Shown piece after piece: positions 1-8,394 of a stretch of DNA of 64,000 bases. Position numbers and translations under genes: made by a program. The notes under the pieces were generated by a model, which saw only the letters and a program-made list of their open reading frames with translations, searched no databases and was not told where the DNA came from. Positions within the stretch are counted from its first letter, which is position 1; every line of letters begins with the position of its first letter. Location of the stretch: positions 1 through 64,000 of the forward strand of contig JAEXUD010000060.1 of the NCBI GenBank assembly GCA_023453025.1, in the 5' to 3' direction. This DNA comes from Bacillota bacterium. GTDB taxonomy: Bacteria > Bacillota > Clostridia > Tissierellales > Sedimentibacteraceae.

Positions 1-300
1 GTTAAGTCCTTTGTCCGCCACATGTATAGTTCTGACGGTAACATTATTCTGCTTTTTTAAACGGTTTATAACGTCCCTCAAAACAGGCTTTTCCGATTCA
101 TTTCCCGGATACATTTTCATTCCAACAGGTATTTGGTTACGATCAAGCAATAATCCGAGTCCAACAATAGGATCTTTTTTGTTTTCCTTACTTGGACCCT
201 TCCTCCTAAAATCATCTTCTCTGTCAATTTCAAAGTAGAAGTTTGTACAGTCAAAATATGATTTGGAAACATCCAATCCGTAAATCTTGTTCCGGCTTAA
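1..300 (-). pseudogene. IS1634-type transposase fragment, cut at both ends
   Basis: The minus strand encodes about 99 residues of a DDE transposase of the IS1634/IS4 type. The segment includes the YFDCTNFYFEID stretch around the first catalytic Asp, followed by RRKGPSKENKKDPIVGLGLL and the MYPGNESEKPVLRDVI block. Family members are roughly 550-600 residues, so this is only a middle piece. It runs off the left edge of the window. On the right the frame meets a stop within about 25 codons and no start or ribosome site is present, so the N-terminal part is missing here. It is best read as a dead insertion-sequence remnant next to an accessory region. No terminal inverted repeat was identified. 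Confidence 0.8.
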
Positions 301-448
301 TATAAAAATATGGGAACATATTACTCAGAATATTCGTCTCTATTATAGAGGCAAAATAATGCATTTATTATTTATAATGGGATTAACTAACATTTATTCT
401 TATTTATAAAACTGGTGACCACTATAATTTATTTAAGGAGATTTTTGA

Positions 449-1837
449 ATGAATGAAAAACCAATGGAGCTAAATACCGCTTTAATAAATCCATGGAAAA
501 AGCCTATGACTGACATTGCTTGGGGATTTGCTTTAACTTCCATAACCTTGAATTTTTTGTGGCTGCAGTATATTTTACCTGCAATTGGAACAGCACTGAT
601 ATTTGCAGGGGTCAGAAGCTTGCGAAAAGAAAACAAATATTTTGCATCAGCATTTTTTCTTTCAGCAGCTCATATGGTCATATATGCGCTTTATTTAATT
701 TTTTTATCAACGCCCTTGGTTGTGGAAATTCAAAATGAGGCAATTTCTTCTTTACTGCTAATAGGGGTTCGTCTTGCTTTATTTTTGTCACTTAGTATGG
801 GGATGAAAAATGTTCTTGTAAAGGCAAATGCTTCAAATATTCAAAATTCGTTTGTTTTGGCGGTTGTGTGGATATTATCATTTACTTTACTTGCAGTATC
901 TCCATTTTCTGATAGCTGGATAGCCTTTATAGTCTTAATATTTTTTTTGATAAAGGTTATTCGTTCCATGCTCCAGTTGAGAGACTATTTAGGGAGTATC
1001 GGATACAGCTTTGTCTCCACCCATGAAAAATTAAGCAATACTGTTGTTATACGAGGATATTTGATAATTTGCTTTATTCTGGTTGTAGTCTGTAGTACTG
1101 CTGCAAGTCATTCAGTTCCGAAGTTTACTGCAATGAACTCTGTTACAGCATCAGATACCAGAAACAAGCTTTTGGAGCTTGGTGCACCGGAGGAAATTCT
1201 TAGTGACATATCAGATGAGAATATTTCCATGCTGGAAAATGTAATTAATGTTGAGGTAGATACTGATTTGTTAATGTTTGACGGAATAAGTGAAAGGGTT
1301 GAAACCGGAACAAACATGTATAGAGAAAACATTAAACCCAAAAATCATACTATAGAGGCAGCAACTGTTTATATTGAATTGCCTGAAAATGAGGTTTATG
1401 TGTTGGTGTATTTTAAATGGCAGAAGCCCAAGGCTTTTTGGAATGATGGATTTACCATTTGGGGATTAGAAGGAATTGAACTTTTAGACGGAAAGCTTTT
1501 TTACCAAAAGGACAGCATAAATTATGAAGCACCCATACCAAGGCTTAGAAATGATTTTGCAGCAACAAGCAGCATGTTTTTTGGAGCAAGTCAATACAGG
1601 CACATTATGGGCGGAGTCTGCTATCCCTTTGGTTCACAAAATCAGAGAGGATATGTTTTTTATCGCTTAAATCTTCCCGAAGAAGAAGGGATTGTAGTTA
1701 ACTGCATTAATTATTTGCACTCCTCAGGCCCTGTTTCACTGCCATATAATTATGCTGAGCAAAAAATATTATCAAGGCAGCATGAATATAAGCAGCAATA
1801 CACAACATATCATCTTAAAAAATATCAGGATATGTAA
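449..1837 (+). CDS. Polytopic membrane protein with extracytoplasmic C-terminal domain, unknown function
   Basis: This 462-residue protein starts at an ATG preceded by TTAAGGAGA at good spacing. The first half holds about seven hydrophobic segments separated by short charged loops (roughly residues 22-235). From about residue 240 to the end the protein is hydrophilic and probably lies outside the membrane. I do not recognise the family and see no catalytic motif. The gene stands 92 bp upstream of an ECF sigma factor on the same strand, so a link to envelope signalling is possible. The gap leaves room for a separate promoter. No function is assigned. Confidence 0.8.
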   Translation: MNEKPMELNTALINPWKKPMTDIAWGFALTSITLNFLWLQYILPAIGTALIFAGVRSLRKENKYFASAFFLSAAHMVIYALYLIFLSTPLVVEIQNEAISSLLLIGVRLALFLSLSMGMKNVLVKANASNIQNSFVLAVVWILSFTLLAVSPFSDSWIAFIVLIFFLIKVIRSMLQLRDYLGSIGYSFVSTHEKLSNTVVIRGYLIICFILVVVCSTAASHSVPKFTAMNSVTASDTRNKLLELGAPEEILSDISDENISMLENVINVEVDTDLLMFDGISERVETGTNMYRENIKPKNHTIEAATVYIELPENEVYVLVYFKWQKPKAFWNDGFTIWGLEGIELLDGKLFYQKDSINYEAPIPRLRNDFAATSSMFFGASQYRHIMGGVCYPFGSQNQRGYVFYRLNLPEEEGIVVNCINYLHSSGPVSLPYNYAEQKILSRQHEYKQQYTTYHLKKYQDM

Positions 1838-1929
1838 GATTTACTGCGATGACAAGGTTATATTTGTTTTAATAAGTGCCGATATTATCTTATTAAGTCC
1901 ATAGTGTTCATATAAAGGGGTGATAGTAT

Positions 1930-2466
1930 ATGTTAATGATGTATCTGTCAATGCTTGATACGGAAGAAGATAAAAATATATTCAGAAAGCTGCACGACGA
2001 ATATAGTACATTAATGTACCGCAAAGCATACGGAATTTTAAGGGATTGTGATTTAGCGGAAGATGCAGTGCAGGAAAGCTTTATGCGCATTATAAAAAAT
2101 TTTGACAAATTTTCTAAAAAAAAGTGTCCACAAACTCGAAATAAATTCGTTAATATAACTAGGAATGCTTCTATTGATATATATAGGAAAAGAAAAAAAC
2201 AGCAGGAGGTTTCATATGACGAAAATGAAAGAAAAATAATTGACGAGCTTGCGGTTACGGATGATATATTTGAAGGAATGAAATTTGAGCGTTGCCTTTT
2301 TAAGCTTCCGGAATCTTATTATATTATTTTATCCTTAAAATATGACGACGGGTATTCATATAAAGAAATAGCCGAAATATTAGATTTATCAGAAGAAAAT
2401 GTTAAAAAGAGACTTATGCGTGCCAGAAAAAAATTAAGAGAAATAATAAATGATCAGGAGATTTAA
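1930..2466 (+). CDS. ECF-type RNA polymerase sigma factor
   Basis: This 178-residue protein has the two-domain layout of extracytoplasmic-function sigma factors. Region 2 lies at about residues 15-65 and includes the pattern DLAEDAVQESFMRI, which melts and reads the -10 element. Region 4 lies at about 120-175, with a helix-turn-helix around YSYKEIAEILDLSEENVKKR. The ATG follows AAAGGGGTG. It directects core RNA polymerase to a small regulon. The gene is followed after 5 bp by a DUF4367 membrane protein that is probably its anti-sigma partner, so the pair should be co-transcribed. The target genes may include the small exported proteins downstream, but this is not shown. Confidence 0.92.
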   Translation: MLMMYLSMLDTEEDKNIFRKLHDEYSTLMYRKAYGILRDCDLAEDAVQESFMRIIKNFDKFSKKKCPQTRNKFVNITRNASIDIYRKRKKQQEVSYDENERKIIDELAVTDDIFEGMKFERCLFKLPESYYIILSLKYDDGYSYKEIAEILDLSEENVKKRLMRARKKLREIINDQEI

Positions 2467-2471
2467 ATTTA

Positions 2472-3176
2472 ATGCAAAAAAAGATTTTAACAGACGAAGA
2501 GTTAGATATATTATTGACTGAACATATGCCTAAAGCCAATATGCTATTAGACCGTCTTGAGGAAGAAAGAGACAAGAATGCTGCTCCTCATGTTTTTTCT
2601 GCGCGCTATAAAAAGAACATGAAAAAAATAATAAAAGAATACAGCAGGACTCATATGCAGAGAAAATTTGCAACTTTTAGTAAATATGCTGCTATAATCC
2701 TTATTATATTCATTTTAGCCAACAGTTTATTGGTTGTAACAGTCCAGGCATACAGAGAAAAGGTCTTTGAAATGATAACCAATGTTTACAAAGAATTTAC
2801 TTCTATCATAACAAAAACGGAGGAAGTGCCGGAACCTTTAACTGAGAAACCTGAATTTACCGAACCGTCATATATTCCGGAAGGATTTGAGGTTATAAAT
2901 AACATGCAGACAGATATAACAAGAAAGATTGATTATGAAAATGGAGACAGAATACTTGTTTACAAACAAAATATCTTAACAAACAGTGAGCTTAGAATAG
3001 ACACTGAAGGTACCGAAATTAAAAATATTAAAATAAATGGAACTAGCATAAATTATGTTTTTAATAAAGGTATGTACAATGCATATTGGAATGACAACGA
3101 ATATTTTTATCTCATTACCGGAGAAATATCTTTTGAAGAGCTGCTGAAGGTTATTGAAGGTGTTATACAAAAATAA
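2472..3176 (+). CDS. DUF4367 protein, probable anti-sigma factor
   Basis: This 234-residue protein has a charged cytoplasmic N-terminus of about 70 residues. One membrane segment follows at about 74-94 (AAIILIIFILANSLLVVTV), then a Pro/Glu-rich linker (TEEVPEPLTEKPEFTEP). The C-terminal domain from about 136 (YIPEGFEVINN) matches the DUF4367 pattern common in partners of clostridial ECF sigma factors. Position 5 bp after the sigma gene supports an anti-sigma role, with the outer domain as sensor. The 3' end of this gene (from 3108) and the region behind it are duplicated at 6505-6678. Confidence 0.82.
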   Translation: MQKKILTDEELDILLTEHMPKANMLLDRLEEERDKNAAPHVFSARYKKNMKKIIKEYSRTHMQRKFATFSKYAAIILIIFILANSLLVVTVQAYREKVFEMITNVYKEFTSIITKTEEVPEPLTEKPEFTEPSYIPEGFEVINNMQTDITRKIDYENGDRILVYKQNILTNSELRIDTEGTEIKNIKINGTSINYVFNKGMYNAYWNDNEYFYLITGEISFEELLKVIEGVIQK

Positions 3177-3292
3177 ATTTATAAAATTTATAAATATTTT
3201 AAAAAGAGTGTCCACAAAAGCCACCTGAATTTCGTTATATAGTATAGAGGTAAGAAAATACTTATATAAAAATCAGGAGGCTTTTTGATTAT
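3108..3292 (+). repeat. Source copy of a 175-185 bp duplicated segment
   Basis: This segment covers the last about 22 codons of the DUF4367 gene, the intergenic region and the ribosome site of the next gene. It recurs with few differences at 6505-6678. The later copy has lost one G (ACCGGAGA to ACCGAGA) and is about 10 bp shorter in the AT-rich stretch. This copy sits in an intact gene context, so it is probably the parent. Confidence 0.9.
3205..3250 (+). promoter_or_regulatory. Candidate promoter of the small exported protein
   Basis: The block GTGTCCACAAAAGCCACC, followed by TGAATTTCGTTATATAGTAT, precedes the exported-protein gene. It is almost unchanged in the duplicated copy at 6592-6640. 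A CGTTAT element about 16 bp downstream of TGTCCAC would fit an ECF-type promoter read by the adjacent sigma factor. This is inferred from position and conservation only. Confidence 0.35.
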
Positions 3293-3719
3293 GAGAAAAA
3301 AATTAATTACTATGATAGCAGCGGTTTTAATGACAAATTTATTTGTTGTTCCTGTTATGGCAGATACGGTTGCATTAAAAGGAGACGAAATTATAATATC
3401 TCCAATGTACACTTATATTTCAAATGCAGAAGCATCACTGTCTATTAATTCTTCCGGGAAGGCAACAGCAGAGGTTTATGTAACCGGAAGCAGCGAGGTA
3501 ACAAGTATTAAGGCAACAATAAATTTACAACAGTATAAAAATGGCAGTTGGACAACTATCAAAACATGGAATGAAAGCAGTAGCTCAAAAATACTGAATT
3601 TTATTGATACATATTATGTTTCAAGCGGTTATACATACAGAGTGAAATCAACGGTGACTGCTTATAGCGGGCAAAATTCGGAAAGCACCACTTTAACGAG
3701 CGGTTCGCAGAGTTATTAA
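3291..3719 (+). CDS. Small exported protein, unknown
   Basis: The product has 142 residues from the ATG at 3291, which lies 10 bp after AGGAGG (3275-3280). An in-frame TTG at 3285 is too close to that site to be the start. A typical signal peptide covers about residues 1-25 (MRKKLITMIAAVLMTNLFVV then PVMA). The mature part is Ser/Thr-rich and beta-like, with SGYTYRVKSTVTAYSG near the end. This resembles small clostridial secreted proteins of about this size found after sigma/anti-sigma pairs. Probable co-regulation with the ECF pair is suggested by location. No enzymatic motif is visible. Confidence 0.78.
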   Translation: MRKKLITMIAAVLMTNLFVVPVMADTVALKGDEIIISPMYTYISNAEASLSINSSGKATAEVYVTGSSEVTSIKATINLQQYKNGSWTTIKTWNESSSSKILNFIDTYYVSSGYTYRVKSTVTAYSGQNSESTTLTSGSQSY

Positions 3720-3987
3720 AGTAATTTTTTATGTGACATTTGTACCATAATATATGTTAAATACATGAGGTTGTATAGAATTAACATCATGGATATAACC
3801 AAAGCGTTTTAGAGTATGAGGAAACAAAAATCAACGCATATGTTAAAAAAATCTCAAGAAAGGAGTATGCTAATATGCTGCATATAAGATCACCAAATAA
3901 GATAATCTAGGCATTGACATATATTCAAAAACTTCAGCTGAATGATATTTGTTAAAAAAATACAATAAAAAATTCTGGAGGTGTAAT

Positions 3988-5124
3988 ATGAAAAAAATAT
4001 CAATATTATTAATAGTAATTATGATTATTAATAGCATTGTTGTTTATGGAGATGTTAATACATCTGACTTAAAAGAGATAAATGCAGCTAAAACTTTAGA
4101 TAACACGGGATACAAACTATATTTTGGAGATAATGTATATAGTGAAGATATATCAATTCAGGCATCTTTATCATTTGATAAAAATGTTATTGCTGGGCAT
4201 ATTGTAACAGAGAATGGTGAAAAAATAGGAATAAATGGAAATTTAAAAGAAAGTAGCCAATATACATTAAAATATGAAGGACAAATTGAAAATAATAAAT
4301 ATTTTGAGGCCTTTGTTCAGAACAAGCCAAGTAATAAGTTGCGTAAAAATGCAAGCATTTATTCAGCAACTATAAATATATTAGATAAGGATGAAAAGGG
4401 GGATGTAATAAAGGCTGAATCCTACGTGGTTGAGTCACTTACAAAAAATGAAATAAATAAATTTATAAGTGATAATGTTGCTGAAAAAAGAATTAATGAT
4501 CAATATGATCAGACAGAAAATAATATAATGCCTTTGGCGGCCGGATATCAACTTATTTACTCCTATGGGGCTAAACAATATTATGGACTTAGAACGTATT
4601 CAACAACAACTGAGGTAAAGGATAGAAATGTGGTTTTTAGAATACAAACTAAAGAAAGTGATTTTGGATCTTATGTAAATAGTAATTACCCTGGAAATAC
4701 ATTTCTGAGTGCGAGGGGAACTAACTTAAATTTTTATTTAGATGGAAGTGGTCCAGGAAGTGTTTACAATGCAGTTAATCCTAACTCAAGTAGCAATAAG
4801 ACTTATACTATAGATATTCCTATAGGTAGCTATACCGTACCAGTACCTGTTACTTTATCTAGTGTATCTGTCAACAGTTCTGGTTTTTCTAACCTAAACT
4901 TTTTGACAACCGAAACTGAAGGATGGAAAGATGATTATAATACAACTTCTTCCTTAAATGCAGATAGAGCAAAATGCTTTGTCGTATATGTAGTAGATGG
5001 AACAAGTAGAACAGCTAAATGCAGAATAAAAATTACTTTTAGGGTTGGTATGGAAGACATGAGTGGTATAAAAACAAATGTATATCCAACATTTGATTCA
5101 GCATATTTTTCCTATATAGGATAA
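3988..5124 (+). CDS. Exported protein, unknown
   Basis: The product has 378 residues from the ATG at 3988, chosen because CTGGAGGTG lies just upstream and a signal peptide begins there (MKKISILLIVIMIINSIVVY). A longer frame starting 13 codons earlier lacks a ribosome site. The mature protein has an Asn/Lys-rich N-terminal half. A Ser/Thr/Gly-rich second half (about 180-378) contains PVPVTLSSVSVNSSGFSNL and ends SAYFSYIG. It looks like a secreted beta-rich protein. I do not recognise a family. A strong terminator follows directly, so it ends its own transcript. Confidence 0.8.
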   Translation: MKKISILLIVIMIINSIVVYGDVNTSDLKEINAAKTLDNTGYKLYFGDNVYSEDISIQASLSFDKNVIAGHIVTENGEKIGINGNLKESSQYTLKYEGQIENNKYFEAFVQNKPSNKLRKNASIYSATINILDKDEKGDVIKAESYVVESLTKNEINKFISDNVAEKRINDQYDQTENNIMPLAAGYQLIYSYGAKQYYGLRTYSTTTEVKDRNVVFRIQTKESDFGSYVNSNYPGNTFLSARGTNLNFYLDGSGPGSVYNAVNPNSSSNKTYTIDIPIGSYTVPVPVTLSSVSVNSSGFSNLNFLTTETEGWKDDYNTTSSLNADRAKCFVVYVVDGTSRTAKCRIKITFRVGMEDMSGIKTNVYPTFDSAYFSYIG

Positions 5125-5129
5125 ATTCA

Positions 5130-5170
5130 AAAGAAATAAATGAAAGTAAAACTTTCATTTATTTCTTTTT
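5130..5170 (+). terminator. Rho-independent terminator
   Basis: An 18-bp perfect stem (AAAGAAATAAATGAAAGT and its complement) with a 3-base loop ends in CTTTTT. It lies 6 bp after the exported-protein stop codon. Confidence 0.9.
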
Positions 5171-5240
5171 CCCGAGTTTGTTCAGGTGTATAATAATTTT
5201 GAATTTTTATTATTTATAAAACAATGGTAGGATGGTGTAG

Positions 5241-5786
5241 ATGGAAAGAAAATATATAATTAAAAATGTAAGTTTAATTTTATTTATTATAATATCTTTT
5301 GAATTTCTTGTGGTTTCAGCTGATAAAGCGTATGATGCACACATAAATCAGCTTGCTAAGATGTCTGCGGAGTATATTACATTAAGTGATGCAATAGACT
5401 CAATTTCGGCGGATAAACCTGAAAATTTAAATATTGCTTTAAGTGACCTTGAGATAATGACTTCAGACACACATATGAGGCTTATGAGCCAGCTTTTAAA
5501 TACAGAGGTAAAAAGAGACGATATGAAGGCTACGAATAATGCTTACAGTTATTTACTGCAAAATTATGATAAGATAAAATCAGGATATGCTAATAGAAAA
5601 GAGCTTTCAAAGCTTGCGTCAGATTTGCGTAAGATTCACGCTGAAGGATATGAAAAACTAGGTAAATATATTTATAAGTACAATGGTAATATTTTCGGAA
5701 AAAGCTATTTTTTAGTGATTGGTGTTATGCTGAAAGCATCTGACGAATATAATTCTTATTGTAGCTCATACGCTGCAATGCTGTAA
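5241..5786 (+). CDS. Membrane-anchored or exported helical protein, unknown
   Basis: This 181-residue protein starts at an ATG after GTAGGATGGTG. The N-terminus carries one hydrophobic segment (about 9-27, VSLILFIIISFEFLVVSA) that may be an uncleaved anchor. The rest is predicted as mostly helical, with many Lys, Ala and Leu residues and no known motif. The next gene, 9 bp downstream, has the same design (anchor plus short helical outer domain), so the two probably form an operon and may interact. Function is unknown. Confidence 0.72.
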   Translation: MERKYIIKNVSLILFIIISFEFLVVSADKAYDAHINQLAKMSAEYITLSDAIDSISADKPENLNIALSDLEIMTSDTHMRLMSQLLNTEVKRDDMKATNNAYSYLLQNYDKIKSGYANRKELSKLASDLRKIHAEGYEKLGKYIYKYNGNIFGKSYFLVIGVMLKASDEYNSYCSSYAAML

Positions 5787-5795
5787 GGAGGAAGC

Positions 5796-6182
5796 ATGAA
5801 AATTAAAATATCAGTAATACTCATTTCCTTATCTATAGTTTTTATTTCTGTTTCATTTATCAATTTAAATATATATACGGGCATTAAGAAAGCAGTGGTT
5901 GAAAGAGATCGTGAGATAACAAATGAATTGCAAGCTGTTTTAAAGGATGTTAGAGAAAATGCCACTATTGAAAATTCTGAAAAGTTGATGGTATTTTCTA
6001 AAAAAGTAATGAATCTGGAAAACTCATTTTACGGTGGAAATGAAAATTTACCATCCGACTGTCTTTTGCTATACGGTTTATCATCGGATATTATTAAGAA
6101 TATAAGCAATGATGAGGAATTATCAAAACTACTTATTGATTACGAAAATACATTAGACTCTGTATTCAGTGAAATTAATTGA
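5796..6182 (+). CDS. Small membrane-anchored protein, unknown
   Basis: This 128-residue protein starts at an ATG 7 bp after TAAGGAGGAAGC. One hydrophobic N-terminal segment (about 4-24, ISVILISLSIVFISVSFINL) is followed by a charged helical domain rich in Glu, Asn and Lys. It is translated from an operon with the preceding gene (gap 9 bp). No family is recognised. The two proteins look like a pair of short extracytoplasmic helical proteins. Confidence 0.7.
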   Translation: MKIKISVILISLSIVFISVSFINLNIYTGIKKAVVERDREITNELQAVLKDVRENATIENSEKLMVFSKKVMNLENSFYGGNENLPSDCLLLYGLSSDIIKNISNDEELSKLLIDYENTLDSVFSEIN

Positions 6183-6252
6183 ATTAATATAGATTAAGCC
6201 CCATGGTACCTTCGTTGAGTAAGGATAACAAGCAGGATATTCCTGGCACTTA

Positions 6253-6279
6253 TGACGCGGGGACGGGGTTGTTGACATC
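6253..6279. repeat. G+C-rich dispersed repeat, copy 1
   Basis: A 27-bp unit containing GACGCGGGGACGGGGTTG recurs at 9313-9339 with one difference. A related core, GGGGACGG, lies at 10838. It stands out from AT-rich surroundings and resembles REP-type repeats linked to Y1 transposases in Firmicutes. That family assignment is from memory and is not tested. Confidence 0.7.
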
Positions 6280-6342
6280 AAAGCAAAGTAGAGGTTAAAC
6301 AAGCACAAGTAAGAAGCCATATTATACCAGGAGGTGTTATAT

Positions 6343-6543
6343 GTGATAATCTCAGCTTCAAGACGTACTGATATACCATCATATTATTCGGATTGGTTTA
6401 TTAATAGACTAAGAGAGGGTTATGTATATGTAAGAAATCCAATGAACTACAGACAAGTAAGTAATGTGCCATTATCCCCAGAATTACAGAATTACCCAGA
6501 ATTATATCTCATTACCGAGAAATATCTTTTGAAGAGCTGCTGA
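6343..6543 (+). pseudogene. DUF1848 5' fragment joined to DUF4367 tail
   Basis: A GTG start at 6343, 8 bp after AGGAGG, opens a frame that begins IISASRRTDIPSYYSDWF, then INRLREGYVYVRNP. This is the N-terminus of DUF1848 family proteins, which normally run to about 280-300 residues. After about 55 codons the frame enters the duplicated segment from the DUF4367 gene, in a shifted frame, and stops at 6543. The product would be a 66-residue chimera. It is a dead gene created by a rearrangement. Confidence 0.8.
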
Positions 6544-6678
6544 AGGTTATTGAAGGTGTTATACAAAAATAAATAAAAGAAACTTTAAGAAAAGTGTCCA
6601 CAAAAGCCACCTGAATTTCGTTATATAGTATAGAGGCAAGAAAATACTTATATAAAAATCAGGAGGTTTTTTAATTAT
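6505..6678 (+). repeat. Second copy of the duplicated ECF-locus segment
   Basis: This matches 3108-3292: the end of the DUF4367 gene, the conserved GTGTCCACAAAAGCCACC block and the AGGAGG site. The ATG of the downstream gene is lost here (ATTATC instead of ATTATG). Confidence 0.9.
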
Positions 6679-6745
6679 CAAAAAAACTACCTGAAGAAAT
6701 TAGGAGGAAAACACATCAATTAACTATTGCGAAGGAGTGATATGA

Positions 6746-7177
6746 ATGAAGAAAAAGATATGGAGTTTAATAATAGGTCTTGTATTGATTTTTGGAGGCG
6801 TTTTTTATGCAATTGCAAGTGACAAAATAGCATATGAAGATAACAAAGATAATGAAGATAATGGAGTTGTAGTGGTCCATGAAGATACTGCATTATGTGA
6901 AGAATTTGATATAACAAACAAAGATCTTGAGGTGTATCTTAATAGTATTGAAGATCCTACAAAGAAAGAATTACTTAAAAAGTATTTTTATTTACCATTT
7001 GAGTTAATACCAGAAGAGAATAGGAACAGCAATTTGGATCCGGTAAGTCAAGCTGAGATTATGTCAAAACTTTCAAACGAAGAGTTAAAGGCTATTGTCG
7101 ATAAAATGGAGGAAAATATACCAGGATTAAAGGAAAAAAAGGAACAAGAATATAATGACGGATTTAAAGAAAATTAA
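6746..7177 (+). CDS. Small exported acidic protein, unknown
   Basis: This 143-residue protein starts at an ATG after GCGAAGGAGTGAT. A signal peptide or anchor covers about residues 4-25 (IWSLIIGLVLIFGGVFYAIA). The mature part is strongly acidic, beginning with DNKDNEDN, and ends in a Lys/Glu-rich helix. No motif or family is recognised. It lies just after the duplicated promoter-like block at 6592-6640, so that block may now drive it. The gene is followed by a weak hairpin and no other gene on this strand for about 800 bp. Confidence 0.7.
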   Translation: MKKKIWSLIIGLVLIFGGVFYAIASDKIAYEDNKDNEDNGVVVVHEDTALCEEFDITNKDLEVYLNSIEDPTKKELLKKYFYLPFELIPEENRNSNLDPVSQAEIMSKLSNEELKAIVDKMEENIPGLKEKKEQEYNDGFKEN

Positions 7178-7364
7178 GTAAAAATCTCTTGAATCAGGGA
7201 GGCTTTTTCGTTTGCCATTAAATAAAGTGCACAAAAACATTTGTTAAATTATGGATAAAACCAGATTTCAAGGGAAGACATGCTAGTCTTCCTTCATTGT
7301 AACTTATTAAGTAACATCTTCATAGGTAACATGGACTGTATATTTTAATATAGAATCAATGCAA

Positions 7365-7697
7365 CTAATTATCTTTTGAATAATCTTGCGATTTTTCATA
7401 TATTATCGTTCCTTCGTTTTCAATCTCTTTAGTCATTAAAGAATCAGGCTCTATATGCGCTTTATCAATTAAGTCTATATCTTTAACCAAAGAATCGGAA
7501 AGAATTTCAAGTAATCCGACAAAGTCCAAGCCTTTTAATTTTCCGTTTGTATCTATATATAAGTCTATGTCGCTGTTCTCAGAAGCATTACCTTTAGCAT
7601 ATGATCCGAATATTATTGCTTTTCTTACAGGGTAATTTCTTAATATGGGTATTATCGTTTCTTTTATCTTTTCGATTGAAACAGTATCGGTAATCAT
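7365..7697 (-). CDS. Minimal nucleotidyltransferase (MNT/Pol-beta superfamily)
   Basis: This 110-residue protein has the family hallmark GSYAKGNASENSDIDLYID. It gives Gly31-Ser32 and metal-binding Asp43 and Asp45, with a third acidic position near Asp75 (VKDIDLID). Such proteins transfer nucleotides and often act as the antitoxin (MntA) of a HEPN toxin (HepT). Here no HEPN-like gene is found directly upstream or downstream, so it is a solo copy. The ATG follows AAGGAGGCTTGAG on the minus strand. Confidence 0.85.
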   Translation of the reverse strand: MITDTVSIEKIKETIIPILRNYPVRKAIIFGSYAKGNASENSDIDLYIDTNGKLKGLDFVGLLEILSDSLVKDIDLIDKAHIEPDSLMTKEIENEGTIIYEKSQDYSKDN

Positions 7698-7767
7698 ACT
7701 CTCAAGCCTCCTTATATCTTTTCCTGCAATTTTTAATTTTATTATATAATATTTTCAAATTTTTAGC

Positions 7768-7840
7768 AATGAACGAAGCAAATAATATTTACAGTACCCG
7801 GTAAAGCAGGATAAGTCACCTAGCGTTATATTTTTATTGA
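7768..7840 (-). pseudogene. AraC helix-turn-helix fragment
   Basis: About 73 bp closely match 10132-10195 inside the AraC gene at 9919-10737, including AATGAACGAAGCAAATAATA and GTTATATTTTT. This is the first DNA-binding helix region (YYLLRSFTKQKG). No open frame of useful length remains. The segment lies in a 306-bp gap that otherwise shows only a likely promoter region for the next gene. Confidence 0.75.
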
Positions 7841-8003
7841 TGACTTACGGAATGGCAGGTGATATAATATTATAGAGATTGTAATCTTTGTAAACATGAT
7901 TCGAGCACAAATGAGTTCAATTTATATGTGTATAAAAATTGAAACTGCAATCAAGTTTTGAAATATAAAAAAGATATAATATAATGGCAGGGAGTGAACA
8001 GAA

Positions 8004-8363
8004 TTGTCTATTAAAACAATTGAAAATATGGTAAATTGGGTTGAAGAAAATTTAGAAGGATGCCCAACCTTAGAAAAAATGTCCGATTTTGTAGGGTATT
8101 CACCTTGTTATTGCTCTACTAAGTTCCATGAACATGTCGGTGTTTCATTTAAAGATTATATTCAGAAGCGACAACTGAGCATGGCAGCGGCAGCGTTACA
8201 GAAAACAAAGTATCGAATTATTGACATTGCCATGCAATATGGGTTTTCATCACACGAAGCATTTACAAGGGCTTTTGTGCGCGTTTATGGTTATACACCC
8301 TTTCAATATTGTAAATTGTTGCCGGAAATCATGACATTTGATAAAGCTCAAATAGATATTTAA
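8004..8363 (+). CDS. AraC-family regulator, DNA-binding domain only
   Basis: This 119-residue protein consists of the two helix-turn-helix units of AraC regulators. The second lies at about 73-105 (IIDIAMQYGFSSHEAFTRAF, VRVYGYTP). The start is a TTG 7 bp after GGGAGTG; no upstream ATG fits. Longer relatives carry a C-terminal effector-binding domain of the GyrI type, which is absent here. The gene precedes methionine aminopeptidase by 31 bp, with a hairpin between them, so some read-through is likely. The effector is unknown. Confidence 0.85.
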   Translation: MSIKTIENMVNWVEENLEGCPTLEKMSDFVGYSPCYCSTKFHEHVGVSFKDYIQKRQLSMAAAALQKTKYRIIDIAMQYGFSSHEAFTRAFVRVYGYTPFQYCKLLPEIMTFDKAQIDI

Positions 8364-8365
8364 GC

Positions 8366-8393
8366 ACTCCTCAGTAAATGTAAGGAGTTTTTT
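8366..8393 (+). other. Hairpin that buries the map ribosome site
   Basis: ACTCCT (8366-8371) pairs with AGGAGT (8383-8388), followed by a run of T. It looks like a small intrinsic terminator whose 3' arm is also the Shine-Dalgarno sequence of the next gene. It could limit both read-through and translation. Confidence 0.5.
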
Positions 8394-8394
8394 A

